Below, piece after piece: positions 54,974 to 63,985 of a DNA stretch of 64,000 nucleotides. Source of the stretch: Microbacterium abyssi (GTDB lineage Bacteria > Actinomycetota > Actinomycetes > Actinomycetales > Microbacteriaceae); NCBI RefSeq assembly GCF_015277895.1, contig NZ_CP063815.1, positions 1,922,001 through 1,986,000 of the forward strand. The letters are read 5' to 3'. Numbering within the stretch: position 1 is the first letter of the stretch; each line of letters begins with the position of its first letter. The notes under the pieces are model-generated. The model was not told where the DNA came from, did not search any database, and saw only the letters and a program-made list of their open reading frames with translations. Position numbers and translations under genes: made by a program.

Positions 54974-56473
54974 TCAGACTCCGCCGGCGGATGCCGCGAG
55001 CAGCTCCTGCGTGAAGGGATGCTGCGGAGCGGCGAACACCGCAGCGACCGGCCCCTGCTCCACGATCACGCTGTCCTGCATCACCAGCACGTCATCGGAG
55101 ACCGCCGCGACCACGTCCAGATCGTGCGACACGAAGATCATGGTCAGTCCGCGGTCGCGCTGCAGGCGTCCGAGCAGCTGCAGCACCTTCTCCCGCACCG
55201 ACGGGTCGAGGGCCGACACCGGCTCGTCGAGCACCAGCACGTCGGGCTCTGCGGCAAGCGCCCGGGCGATGGCGGCGCGCTGCCGCTGACCGCCGGACAG
55301 CTGCGACGGACGCCGCCGCGCGAGTTCCGGCGCGAGGTCGACCTCCGCCATCAGCGCGGCCACGCGCGCGGCGCGTCCGCTCCGCGGCACCCCGCCCGCC
55401 GCGAGCGCCTCACGCAGCGAACGCCCGATCGTCCAGCGGGGATCGAACGCGCCCAGCGGGTTCTGATGCACGAGCTGCACCCGGTGCTCCCCACTCCAGC
55501 GCAGGTCGCCGGCGTCCGGCCTCTCGACGCCGACGATCATGCGCGCGAGGGTCGTCTTCCCCGAGCCGGACTCGCCCACGATCCCCAGCGTCTGACCCTG
55601 GAGCAGAGTGAAAGATGCCCCCTCCACGGCAGCGAGCCCCGAGAACCGGCGAGACACCTCGACCGCCGTGAGAACCGCGTCGCCGAGCCCGAACCGATCC
55701 GAGCGAGGTTCGTGCGCGGTCGCCGCGATCAGCTCCCGCGTGTACGCCTCAACCGGAGCATCCAGCACGTCCGCCACCGGACCCTGCTCGATCACGCGCC
55801 CCGCGCGCATGACCAGCACCCGGTCGGCCACGCGGCGCACCGCCGCGAAGTCGTGGCTGATGAAGACGACGGCGGTGCCGGCATCCGCGATCTCCCGCAG
55901 CAGCCCGAGTACGTGCGCCTGCACCGTCGCATCCAGCGCGGTCGTCGGCTCGTCGGCGACGAGCACCGCTGGCTCCCCGGCGAGCGCCGAGGCGATCAGC
56001 GCACGCTGCCGCAGTCCCCCGGAGAGCTCGTGCGGATACTGAGCCGCACGCACCGCAGGTGACGGCATCGCGACCGACTCCAGAAGCTCCTTCACCCTCT
56101 CGCGCCGTTCCGTGCGGGTCAGACGGGTGTGGATGGCGAGCGGCTCAGCGACCTCTGCGCCGATCCGTCGCAGCGGATCCAGCGACACCAGGGCGTCCTG
56201 CGACACGAGGCCGATGCGGTCGCCGCGCACGCGTCGCCACTGCGCCTCACTGAAGCGCAGGGCATCCACGCCGTCGACGGCGAGCGTGGCGGCCGAGACG
56301 CGCGCACCTTCGGGGGTGAGCCCGAGCAGGGCCGCGGCCGTCAGCGACTTACCGGCGCCCGATTCCCCGACGATCGCGACGCACTCCCCCGCGGCCACAT
56401 CGAACGACACGCCGTCCACGAGCGTCCGGTGCCCGATCGCGACCGAGAGACCCTGCACGCTGAGCGCCGTCAT
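54974..56473 (-). CDS. Double ABC ATPase of a second peptide-type importer
   Basis: Two-domain ATPase of 499 residues. Domain 1 has Walker A GESGAGKS near 36-43, signature LSGGLRQR and Walker B VLVADEP. Domain 2 has Walker A GESGSGKTT, signature LSGGQRQR and VLVLDEP. ATG 56473 overlaps the permease stop (ATGA). It completes the importer of genes between here and 59892. It is shorter than the 20.4-kb double ATPase and its first signature has L in place of Q (GGLRQR), as in nickel/opine-type systems. Confidence 0.92.
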   Translation of the reverse strand: MTALSVQGLSVAIGHRTLVDGVSFDVAAGECVAIVGESGAGKSLTAAALLGLTPEGARVSAATLAVDGVDALRFSEAQWRRVRGDRIGLVSQDALVSLDPLRRIGAEVAEPLAIHTRLTRTERRERVKELLESVAMPSPAVRAAQYPHELSGGLRQRALIASALAGEPAVLVADEPTTALDATVQAHVLGLLREIADAGTAVVFISHDFAAVRRVADRVLVMRAGRVIEQGPVADVLDAPVEAYTRELIAATAHEPRSDRFGLGDAVLTAVEVSRRFSGLAAVEGASFTLLQGQTLGIVGESGSGKTTLARMIVGVERPDAGDLRWSGEHRVQLVHQNPLGAFDPRWTIGRSLREALAAGGVPRSGRAARVAALMAEVDLAPELARRRPSQLSGGQRQRAAIARALAAEPDVLVLDEPVSALDPSVREKVLQLLGRLQRDRGLTMIFVSHDLDVVAAVSDDVLVMQDSVIVEQGPVAAVFAAPQHPFTQELLAASAGGV

Positions 56474-57282
56474 GATATCCGCCCTTCCGCACGCGCCCGC
56501 AATGTGCGGCCCACGACGGTCGCCGAGATCACCGTCAGGGTGATGGCGATGCCGGGGAAGACGGCGATCCACCAGGCTGTGCCGAGCACGTTGCGTCCGC
56601 CCGCGAGCATGAGCCCCCATTCGGGGACCGGTTCGCTGGGCCCGAGACCGAGGAAGCTCAATCCGGCTATGGCGAGGATGCTCGACCCGATGCCGATCGT
56701 CGCAAGAACGCTCAGCGACCCCAGCACGCCGGGAACCACGTGGCGAGTGAACGCCTGCACCCGCGGCACCCCCAGGATCCGGGCGGCCTCGACGTGCTCG
56801 GCGAGCGCGAACGTGCGGGTCTGCACACGGGCGAGCCGCACGTACACCGGCACGGCGGCGATCGTCACGGCGATCGCCACGTTGGTCGCGCCGGGCCCCA
56901 GGATCGCGACGACGACGAGCGCCACGAGGAACTCCGGGAACGCCATCAGCACGTCGTTGATACGCATCGCGACGGCGTCCGCAGGGCGCGGGGCGATACC
57001 CGACAGAGCGCCGATCAGGAGCCCGACGACCAGCGCGAGGGCGGTCGCGAGCAGTCCGATGCCGACCGAGCGTGCTGCGCCGTGGACCACGCGGGCGAAC
57101 ACGTCGCGCCCGCTCTGGTCCGTGCCGAACAGGTGCGTCGCGCCGGGCGGTTCGAGCGCCGCCCGCACATCGGTGCGCAGCGGGTCGGCCTGCGCGATGA
57201 GCCCGGGGAACAGCGCCATCGCCGCGACCACGGCGAGGAAGACCAGGGCGGCGACGAGCACCACCCGTCGCGACACGCTCAT
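56470..57282 (-). CDS. ABC transporter permease (DppC-like), second system
   Basis: Inner-membrane permease of 270 residues with about six spans. HLFGTDQSGRDVFARVVHGA is the OppC/DppC-type motif near residues 50-69, and AARILGVPRVQAFTRHVVP is the EAA loop. The N-terminal span is MSVSRRVVLVAALVFLAVVA. It overlaps both the upstream DppB-like gene and the ATPase gene by 4 bases, so the three are translationally coupled. Confidence 0.92.
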   Translation of the reverse strand: MSVSRRVVLVAALVFLAVVAAMALFPGLIAQADPLRTDVRAALEPPGATHLFGTDQSGRDVFARVVHGAARSVGIGLLATALALVVGLLIGALSGIAPRPADAVAMRINDVLMAFPEFLVALVVVAILGPGATNVAIAVTIAAVPVYVRLARVQTRTFALAEHVEAARILGVPRVQAFTRHVVPGVLGSLSVLATIGIGSSILAIAGLSFLGLGPSEPVPEWGLMLAGGRNVLGTAWWIAVFPGIAITLTVISATVVGRTLRARAEGRIS

Positions 57283-58265
57283 CGCGGCACCTCATCGAGG
57301 ACGCGCGTGCCGATGAAGTCGCGGCCGGGCGCGCCTCCGGACGCGCGTCGCTGGCGCGGGTCGAGCACTGGATGCAGCAGCTCAACCACCACGTTCACCA
57401 CGACGAACACCAGCGCGCTGAACAGGATGATGCCGGTGATCACCGGCAGGTCGCGGTCGGTGATCGCGGCCAGCGTCACCCGGCCCAGCCCGGGGCGCGC
57501 GAACACCGTCTCGACGAGCACGGCCCCGCCGAGCAGCGACCCGACCAGATACGCCGTGAGCGTGAGGGCGCCCGCGGCGCCGTGCCGCAGCGTGTGGTGC
57601 GCGGTCAGCCGCACCTGACCTGCACCGCGCGCGCGGACCGTCGTTGAGAACGGCTGCCGTTCCGCTGCCTCGATGCCGTCACGGAGCACCTGCCCGAGCA
57701 GAGCCGCCACCGGCAGCGCGAGCGTCACCGCGGGCAGGACGATCGTCGCGGGATTCCGCGTGCCGGAGACCGGGAACCACCCGAGCCCGAACGCGAACAC
57801 ACTGAGCAGGATCAGCCCGATCCAGAACACCGGCGACGACAGCACGACCAGCTCGGCAGCGGCGACGACGCCTCGCCAGAAGCGCCCGCGCACGAACAGC
57901 GCCACGACGAGCGCCAGCACCACGGCGATGACGAGCGCGAGCGCCGTCAGCTGCAGGGTCGAGCCGAGTTGCCTTCCGATGACCTCGGTCACCGGCATCC
58001 GCAGCTGATAGGACTCGCCGAGGTCGCCCTGCACCAGCTGCCCGAGATAAGCCAGGTACTGCTCGAAGGGCGGCCGGTCGAGCCCGAGCTCTGCCCGGAT
58101 GCCGTCCTTGACCGCGTCGCTCACCTGCGCCTGCGGGCCCAGCATCACCGACACCGGGTCCCCGGGGATCACCCGGAACGCGAGGAACGCCAGCGTCGCC
58201 GCGCCCCACAGGACGATGATGACGGATGCCGCTAGAGAAGCGATCCGAGCCAGAAGCGGTTTCAC
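57279..58265 (-). CDS. ABC transporter permease (DppB-like), second system
   Basis: Inner-membrane permease of 328 residues. FRVIPGDPVSVMLGPQA near the N-terminus, the periplasmic stretch GLDRPPFEQYLAYLGQLVQGD and the EAA region TTVRARGAGQVRLTAHHTLRH identify it. The EAA loop of LTA..TLR is slightly divergent. About six spans. ATG 58265 lies 7 bp after the binding-protein gene. Confidence 0.92.
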   Translation of the reverse strand: MKPLLARIASLAASVIIVLWGAATLAFLAFRVIPGDPVSVMLGPQAQVSDAVKDGIRAELGLDRPPFEQYLAYLGQLVQGDLGESYQLRMPVTEVIGRQLGSTLQLTALALVIAVVLALVVALFVRGRFWRGVVAAAELVVLSSPVFWIGLILLSVFAFGLGWFPVSGTRNPATIVLPAVTLALPVAALLGQVLRDGIEAAERQPFSTTVRARGAGQVRLTAHHTLRHGAAGALTLTAYLVGSLLGGAVLVETVFARPGLGRVTLAAITDRDLPVITGIILFSALVFVVVNVVVELLHPVLDPRQRRASGGAPGRDFIGTRVLDEVPR

Positions 58266-58272
58266 GACCGGA

Positions 58273-59892
58273 TCAGCCGACCGTGACCCCGTAGAACAGC
58301 GGGCGGCCGTACAGGTCGTACTCGAGACCCGAGACGGTGTCGTTCGACGCGGTGATCAGAGACGGGCTGTAGAGCGGCACGATGGCAGTGTATTCCGCGT
58401 TCCACTGCTGCAGCTGCTGGTAGATCGCGGCGCGCGCGTCGACATCGCTGGTGGAGATGCCCTCTTCGAGCAGCGCGTCGATCTCGGGATCGGTCACCTG
58501 GGAGGCGTTCTGGAAGCCGTCGGTGTGCAGGTGGCTGCGCAGCAGGTCGCCGTCGACGCCGGAGAAGCCCCAGTCGGTGAGGTCGAACGTCTTCGGCTCG
58601 TACTGCGCGTTGTACGCACCGGGCTCGAGCACCTCGCGCTCGATCTCGAAGCCGATCTCGGCGAGGTCGGACTGGATGGCGTTGCCGAGTGCGGCCTTGT
58701 CGTCGGGCACCGGCGTCCAGGCGATCCAGCGTGCGGAGAGGCGCTCGCCGTCCTTCATGCGGATGCCGTCGCTGTCGCGCTCGGTCCAACCGGCCTCGTC
58801 GAGCAGCGCGTTCGCGGCATCCTGATCGAACGGCCACGATCCCTCGAGCGACGCGTCGTAGCCCGGCGTGGTGGACCCGAGGATGCTCCATGCTCGCGGG
58901 AACTGCCCGAAGTAGATCTCCTCCACCGCCGCATCGATGTCGATGCCGCGCGCGAACGCCTGCCGCACCTTCTCGTCGGCGAAGACGCCGTACTTCTCGT
59001 TCAGGTACAGCGAGTACGGCAGACCGGGATACTCGACCGAATCGACCGTCAGGGTGTCGGGCATCTCGACCGCGAGATTCGGCGGGATGTTGCTGGCAAG
59101 ATCTGCTTCGCCGCTCTCCACCACACCGGCGCGCACGGACGCCTCGGGCAGGATCTCGACGCGCAACGTCTCGAACTTCGCGGCCTCAGCGCCGTCCGGG
59201 CCCCAGGCGTAGTCGGGATTGCGCGTGTAGACGAGCTCCTGGTCCGGTGTGTACTCGGTCAGCTCGAACGGTCCGGTGCCGACGTTGACGCCGGGGCCGC
59301 CGGCCTTGAGCTGATCGGCCGAACTCTCCAGCACGGCGGGTGAGTAGAAGCCGAGCTGCGCGGTGCTGGCCGCCTGCAGGAACGGCGAGTACGGCTGGCT
59401 GAACTTCACCTCGACCGTGTACTCATCGATGGCGGTCGTGCCCTCGTAGAAGTCGGCACCGAGCATGCTGGCTGCCTGTGCGGATGCCGTCTCAGGGTCG
59501 ACGATGCGGTCGAAGTTCGCTTTCACGGCCTCAGCGTCGAACGGCTCGCCGTCGTGGAAGGTGACGTCGTCGCGCAGTTCGAACGTGTACGTGGTGCTGT
59601 CGTCCGAAACGGTCCAGTCGCTGGCGAGCCACGGCGAGAACGAGCCGTCGGCCTCCTGGAACACCAACGAGTCGAGGACCACCCGCTGCACCATGCTCGA
59701 CACGTCCAGCTGGCTCGTCTGCGGGTCCATGTGCCCGGCGGCGAGATTCGCACCCTCGATGGCCCAGACGACCTCGCCATCGCCGTCCGCGCCGCCCTGT
59801 TCGGCGGTGCCGGCACAGGCGCTGAGCAGCAGTGCGGATGCCGCGACGACGGCGGTGATGGGCAGAATACGGCGCACGAGCGGAGTGGGCAT
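58273..59892 (-). CDS. ABC substrate-binding lipoprotein, family 5, second system
   Basis: Extracytoplasmic binding protein of 539 residues. The signal peptide ends in lipobox LSAC with Cys26. SBP_bac_5 hallmarks are SSMVQRVVLDSLVFQE, VTFHDGEPFDAEAVKANFDR and GTGPFELTEYTPDQ. Its substrate could be peptides, opines or metal chelates; nothing decides. ATG 59892 has GAGGA six bases upstream, and a TAGAGT box on the minus strand near 59933 may be its -10. First gene of the operon SBP-dppB-dppC-ATPase, divergent from valS. Confidence 0.92.
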   Translation of the reverse strand: MPTPLVRRILPITAVVAASALLLSACAGTAEQGGADGDGEVVWAIEGANLAAGHMDPQTSQLDVSSMVQRVVLDSLVFQEADGSFSPWLASDWTVSDDSTTYTFELRDDVTFHDGEPFDAEAVKANFDRIVDPETASAQAASMLGADFYEGTTAIDEYTVEVKFSQPYSPFLQAASTAQLGFYSPAVLESSADQLKAGGPGVNVGTGPFELTEYTPDQELVYTRNPDYAWGPDGAEAAKFETLRVEILPEASVRAGVVESGEADLASNIPPNLAVEMPDTLTVDSVEYPGLPYSLYLNEKYGVFADEKVRQAFARGIDIDAAVEEIYFGQFPRAWSILGSTTPGYDASLEGSWPFDQDAANALLDEAGWTERDSDGIRMKDGERLSARWIAWTPVPDDKAALGNAIQSDLAEIGFEIEREVLEPGAYNAQYEPKTFDLTDWGFSGVDGDLLRSHLHTDGFQNASQVTDPEIDALLEEGISTSDVDARAAIYQQLQQWNAEYTAIVPLYSPSLITASNDTVSGLEYDLYGRPLFYGVTVG

Positions 59893-60064
59893 GCGAATCC
59901 TCGGAAAAGTTGAAGGGGGGGTCAGTCAACTCTACCGGTGGTTTTTGGACAGGGTCGATTTAGCTCCGAACCTGTCAAGCACACGGATCGCTAGACTGGT
60001 CTGCACATCCCACACACTCAGGCACGTACACACCGTGCCGCATACATCGCTCGAGGAGACCTTC
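59893..60064 (+). promoter_or_regulatory. Divergent control region of the ABC operon and valS
   Basis: On the plus strand TAGACT near 59992-59997 is a possible valS -10 box, with a leader of about 60 bases that holds a perfect hairpin GGCACG-TACACAC-CGTGCC and ends with GAGGAGA five bases before the ATG. No T-box motif is visible, unlike ileS. Confidence 0.45.
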
Positions 60065-62656
60065 ATGGCTGCGTCCACACCGAACCAGATTCCCGACAAG
60101 CCGGTACTCGAAGGTCTCGAGACGAAGTGGGACGGCGTCTGGGCGGAGCAGGGCACCTACCTGTTCGACCGCCTCCGCGCAGCGGAGCTCGGTCGCGACG
60201 GCGTCTACTCGATCGATACGCCTCCGCCGACGGCATCCGGCTCGCTCCACATCGGTCACGTGTTCTCGTACACGCACACCGACGTCAAGGCCCGCTACGA
60301 GCGCATGCGCGGCAAGAGCGTCTTCTACCCGATCGGCTGGGACGACAACGGCCTGCCGACCGAGCGCCGCGTGCAGAACTTCTACGGCGTGCGCGTCGAT
60401 CCCACCCTCCCCTACGACACGGACTTCACGCCGCCCTACGAGGGCAACGCGAAGAGCCTGAAGGCCGCCGACCAGCAGCCGATCAGCCGGCGCAACTTCA
60501 TCGAGCTGTGCGAGCGCCTCACCGTCGAGGACGAGAAGCAGTTCGAAGACGTCTTCCGTCAGCTCGGCCTCAGCGTCGACTGGACGCAGACCTACCGCAC
60601 GATCTCCGATGAGACGATCCGGCAGAGCCAGCTCGGATTCATCCGCAACCACGAGCGCGGCGAGGCCTACCAGGCGCTCGCCCCGACGCTGTGGGACGTC
60701 GACTTCCGCTCGGCGATCGCGCAGGCAGAGCTCGAGGATCGCGACCAGCAGGCCTCGTACCACCGCATCGCGTTCCACAAGACCGACGGCTCCGGCGACA
60801 TCCACATCGAGACGACGCGCCCCGAGCTGCTCGCGGCCTGCGTCGCCCTGGTCGCGCACCCCGAGGACGAGCGCTACCAGCCATACTTCGGCCAGACGGT
60901 GCGCACACCGCTGTTCGACGTCGAGGTGCCCGTGCTCGCGCACCACCTCGCCCAGCAGGACAAGGGCTCCGGCATCGCGATGGTCTGCACCTTCGGTGAC
61001 GTCACCGACATGATCTGGTGGCGCGAGCTCGATCTGCCGAACCGCACGATCCTGGGCCTCGACGGTCGCGTGATCGCGGAGGCTCCGGAGGCGATCACCT
61101 CGGATGCCGGCACCGCCGCCTACGCCGAGCTCGCCGGCAAGACCGTCTTCAGCGCCAAGAAGCGCGTCGTCGAGCTGCTCGAGGAGACCGGCGAGCTGCT
61201 CGAGGTGTCGAAGCCCTTCAACCACGCTGTGAAGTACTTCGAGAAGGGCGACCGCCCGCTCGAGATCGTCTCGACCCGCCAGTGGTACATCCGCAACGGT
61301 GCGCGCGACGAGGCACTGCGCGAGCAGCTTCTCGAGCATGGCAAGGAGCTGCAGTGGCACCCCGACTTCATGCGCGTGCGCTACGAGAACTGGGTCGGCG
61401 GGCTCACCGGTGACTGGCTCGTCTCCCGTCAGCGCTTCTTCGGCGTGCCCCTCCCGGTCTGGTACGGCCTGGACGAGAACGGCGAACGCGACTACGACCG
61501 CGTCCTCATGGCGTCGCCCGAGCAGCTGCCGATCGACCCCACCGCCGATGTCCCCGCCGGCTACACCGAGGATCAGCGTGGCACTGCCGGAGGCTTCGAG
61601 GCGGAGACCGACATCCTCGACACCTGGGCCACCTCGTCGCTGACCCCGCAGCTCGCGGGCGGATGGCAGCGCGATGAAGAGCTGTGGGACCTTGTCGCTC
61701 CGTTCGACGTGCGTCCGCAGGCACAGGACATCATCCGCACCTGGCTTTTCTCGACCATGCTGCGCTCGACGCTCGAAGACGGCCGCTCGCCGTGGAAGCA
61801 CGCCTCGATCTCGGGCTTCATCGTCGACCCCGACCGCAAGAAGATGTCCAAGTCGAAGGGCAACGTCGTCACGCCTGCCGACATCCTGGAGAAGCACGGT
61901 TCGGATGCCGTGCGCTACTGGGCGGCTTCGAGCCGCCTGGGCGTGGATGCCGCGTTCGACCCGCAGAACCCGACGCAGATGAAGATCGGCCGCCGCCTGG
62001 CGATCAAGATCCTCAACGCCGCGAAGTTCGTGCTGTCGTTCCCGGTGCCGGAAGGCGCCCAGGTCACGCATGCGCTGGATGCCTCGATGCTCGCCGCCCT
62101 CGATGAGGTCGTCGCCGACGCGACCAAGGCGTTCGACGCATTCGACCACGCCAGAGCGCTGGAGGTCACCGAGTCGTTCTTCTGGACGTTCTGCGACGAC
62201 TACCTCGAGCTCGTCAAGGAGCGCGCCTACGACCAGACCGACGTGGGGCAGCCGTCCGCCGCGCTCGCGCTGCGCATCGCGCTTTCGACACTGCTGCGCC
62301 TGCTGGCGCCGGTCGTCTCGTTCGCGACCGAGGAGGCATGGAGCTGGTTCGAGGAGGGCTCGATCCACACCGCCGATTGGCCCACCGCGGGTGAGCTCGC
62401 CGGGGGCGACCCGTCGGTGCTGTCCGCTGCCAGTGCGGCGCTGATCGGCATCCGCCGCGCCAAGACCGAGGCGAAGGCCTCGCAGAAGACGCCCGTGTCG
62501 CGGGCCGTGATCACGGCTCCCGCTGCGTCGCTCGAGGCGCTGCGCGCCGCGGCCGGCGACCTCAGTGCCGTCGGCCGCATCGCCGAGCTCGAGATCGTGG
62601 AGGGCGCTGAGCTCGCCGTGACCGAGATCGAGCTGGCGCCCGTGGAGGAGAGCTGA
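60065..62656 (+). CDS. valS: Valine--tRNA ligase, archaeal-like type
   Basis: Charges tRNA-Val and edits mischarged threonine. The 863-residue enzyme carries HIGH at 62-65 within TASGSLHIGHVFSYTHTD and KMSKS near 593-597. The phrases PPPTASGSLHIGH and GWDDNGLPTERRVQNFYGV are those of archaeal and alpha-proteobacterial ValRS, not of the E. coli type (PPPNVTGSLHMGH). The start is ATG 60065 (MAASTPNQIPDKP) with GAGGAGA upstream; the open frame continues further upstream only as an antisense shadow of the binding-protein gene. A small gene follows in TGATG overlap. Confidence 0.95.
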   Translation: MAASTPNQIPDKPVLEGLETKWDGVWAEQGTYLFDRLRAAELGRDGVYSIDTPPPTASGSLHIGHVFSYTHTDVKARYERMRGKSVFYPIGWDDNGLPTERRVQNFYGVRVDPTLPYDTDFTPPYEGNAKSLKAADQQPISRRNFIELCERLTVEDEKQFEDVFRQLGLSVDWTQTYRTISDETIRQSQLGFIRNHERGEAYQALAPTLWDVDFRSAIAQAELEDRDQQASYHRIAFHKTDGSGDIHIETTRPELLAACVALVAHPEDERYQPYFGQTVRTPLFDVEVPVLAHHLAQQDKGSGIAMVCTFGDVTDMIWWRELDLPNRTILGLDGRVIAEAPEAITSDAGTAAYAELAGKTVFSAKKRVVELLEETGELLEVSKPFNHAVKYFEKGDRPLEIVSTRQWYIRNGARDEALREQLLEHGKELQWHPDFMRVRYENWVGGLTGDWLVSRQRFFGVPLPVWYGLDENGERDYDRVLMASPEQLPIDPTADVPAGYTEDQRGTAGGFEAETDILDTWATSSLTPQLAGGWQRDEELWDLVAPFDVRPQAQDIIRTWLFSTMLRSTLEDGRSPWKHASISGFIVDPDRKKMSKSKGNVVTPADILEKHGSDAVRYWAASSRLGVDAAFDPQNPTQMKIGRRLAIKILNAAKFVLSFPVPEGAQVTHALDASMLAALDEVVADATKAFDAFDHARALEVTESFFWTFCDDYLELVKERAYDQTDVGQPSAALALRIALSTLLRLLAPVVSFATEEAWSWFEEGSIHTADWPTAGELAGGDPSVLSAASAALIGIRRAKTEAKASQKTPVSRAVITAPAASLEALRAAAGDLSAVGRIAELEIVEGAELAVTEIELAPVEES

Positions 62657-62871
62657 TGCAGCTGGGCACGCGCTGGGCGACAGGATCGGATGCTCCGGCA
62701 TCCGTTCCCGCGGAGTTGCTGCCGGCGATCGCCGAAGTCGAGGGTCGAGGTCTGAGCGGCATGTGGACGCTCACCTGGCTGGAAGGTCGGCCGATCGCCG
62801 AGCTGGATGCCGGGTGGGAAGTCCTGCTCACGGCATCCGGCGACGTCATCGCCCGCCCCTTCGAGGACTGA
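62656..62871 (+). CDS. Small conserved protein coupled to valS
   Basis: A 71-residue soluble protein, unknown family. The sequence LGTRWATGSDAPASVPAELL and MWTLTWLEGRPIAELDAGWE suggests a compact beta-rich fold. ATG 62656 overlaps the valS stop by one base (TGATG), so translation is almost certainly coupled. Comparable short proteins follow valS in related Microbacteriaceae to my knowledge; role unknown. Confidence 0.7.
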   Translation: MQLGTRWATGSDAPASVPAELLPAIAEVEGRGLSGMWTLTWLEGRPIAELDAGWEVLLTASGDVIARPFED

Positions 62872-62899
62872 GCGTCCGCGAAGAGCTCACTCCGCTACA

Positions 62900-63080
62900 G
62901 ACGGCTACGACTCGCTGCGCTCGCTCAGCCCGTTTCGGCTTCGTCGCTCCGCGACTGCGCTCAACGACCCGCATGGGCAAACACTCAGAAGCGTTGAGCA
63001 TCACCCCGCGGGTCGTTGAGCGAGCGCAGCGAGACGAAACGCGTTGAGCGGAGGCGCCGCAGGCGACGTAGTCGAAACGT
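62900..63080. repeat. Dispersed palindromic repeat, copy 4 (nested)
   Basis: Two nested perfect inverted pairs are present: CTCGCTGCGCTCGCTCA (62911-62927) with TGAGCGAGCGCAGCGAG (63017-63033), and GCTCAACGACCCGC (62959-62972) with GCGGGTCGTTGAGC (63008-63021). The right-hand arms overlap, so only one pairing can form at a time. Located between convergent genes, it is the likely terminator for both. Confidence 0.8.
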
Positions 63081-63099
63081 CGGCTTCCCCGGACGCCCC

Positions 63100-63333
63100 C
63101 TAGCGCCCTGACAGTCCGACCTGCGCCAGCATGTGGTCCGCCGCTCGCGGATCGGCCTTGCGTGTCTGCTCGGCCTGGATCGCGACGAGCATCGCCTCGT
63201 GGCGATCCTGGCGGCGCTCGGCACGTCGCGTCGCCCACCGCGTGACGGTCTCGGCGAGCCGGATCGATCCACGCTCGAATGCGGTCGCGCCACGCGGAAC
63301 CGCGTAGGTGCGAGCCATCACCACTGCACTCAT
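63100..63333 (-). CDS. Small basic protein downstream of the HTH regulator
   Basis: A 77-residue Arg-rich protein, no family recognised. Most of it is predicted helical (IRLAETVTRWATRRAERR and AMLVAIQAEQTRKAD), with no hydrophobic span. ATG 63333 overlaps the regulator stop (ATGA), so it is the second gene of an autoregulated operon and may be the gene the regulator controls. Confidence 0.65.
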   Translation of the reverse strand: MSAVVMARTYAVPRGATAFERGSIRLAETVTRWATRRAERRQDRHEAMLVAIQAEQTRKADPRAADHMLAQVGLSGR

Positions 63334-63950
63334 GATGCGGTCTCCTTCTTGTTCGTGAGGTTCCTCAGCGGGAAGACGTCGGCGCGCACGCTCACGCGGC
63401 GCACGCCGTCCCCCTTCTGCCCGCGGTAGGTGTCCGCCGCTTCGTCGATGACGACTTCGATCCTGCGGATGAGGTCGGTGGTCTGCTCCGCGGTCATGCT
63501 GATGCCGCTCGTCATCGACGCGCTGGCATCGGCCCATGCGGCCGGCTCCTTGTCGATGCGGCCGCTGAAGAACTCCATGAGCTCCTCATGGCGACGACGG
63601 TGGATCTCGGTGACGGCGACCTGGAGCGCAGCCTCGCCGGCGGGCGATCCCTGCACGGCGCGGGAGTCGTAGATGATGCCGCCGGGCGGGCGCTCCCACC
63701 ACCGTTCGCGGCCGGCGCGTTCACCCTCGACCTCACGGATGAGATCGTGTCGGGCGAGCGCGCGCAGGTGATAGCTGGTCGCCCCCGACGACTCCCCGAG
63801 GATCTCGGCGAGCGTGCTGGCTGTCTGCGGACCCTCCTGCGCAAGGATGTCGAAGATCCGCACCCGCAGCGGGTGCGACAGCGCGCGCAGCGCACCGGCA
63901 TCCAGAACTCGGCGGTCTCCGCCGATAGGGCGCTTCTCGTTCTCGGTCAT
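63330..63950 (-). CDS. ArsR-type winged-helix transcriptional regulator
   Basis: A 206-residue regulator. The N-terminal winged helix is clear: LRALSHPLRVRIFDILAQEG, TASTLAEILGESSGATSYHL (recognition helix) and LRALARHDLI, then a wing with GRERWWERPPGG. The C-terminal half is helical with no obvious metal-binding Cys. The start ATG 63950 follows TATCTT by six bases (leaderless). A perfect inverted repeat lies just upstream of that -10 box, so autorepression is likely. Coupled to the 77-residue gene. Confidence 0.85.
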   Translation of the reverse strand: MTENEKRPIGGDRRVLDAGALRALSHPLRVRIFDILAQEGPQTASTLAEILGESSGATSYHLRALARHDLIREVEGERAGRERWWERPPGGIIYDSRAVQGSPAGEAALQVAVTEIHRRRHEELMEFFSGRIDKEPAAWADASASMTSGISMTAEQTTDLIRRIEVVIDEAADTYRGQKGDGVRRVSVRADVFPLRNLTNKKETAS

Positions 63951-63956
63951 GAAGCA

Positions 63957-63985
63957 AAGATATCGTTGCAAAGCTTTCTTTGCAA
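63957..63985 (-). promoter_or_regulatory. Leaderless promoter and operator of the HTH gene
   Basis: The -10 box TATCTT (63962-63957) lies six bases before ATG 63950. Immediately upstream is the perfect inverted repeat TTGCAAAG...CTTTGCAA (63966-63985, 4-base spacer). A third half-like word TCTTTGC overlaps the -10. This arrangement matches an autoregulatory ArsR-type operator. Confidence 0.65.

Noticed and set aside
59465..60064. N-terminal extension of valS by 200 codons
   Set aside because: The extra frame runs through the antisense of the binding-protein gene and its promoter; a good ribosome site and the family N-terminus support ATG 60065.
59975..62701. 908-codon minus-strand frame opposite valS
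   Set aside because: Shadow of ValRS, whose HIGH and KMSKS motifs are in the plus-strand frame.
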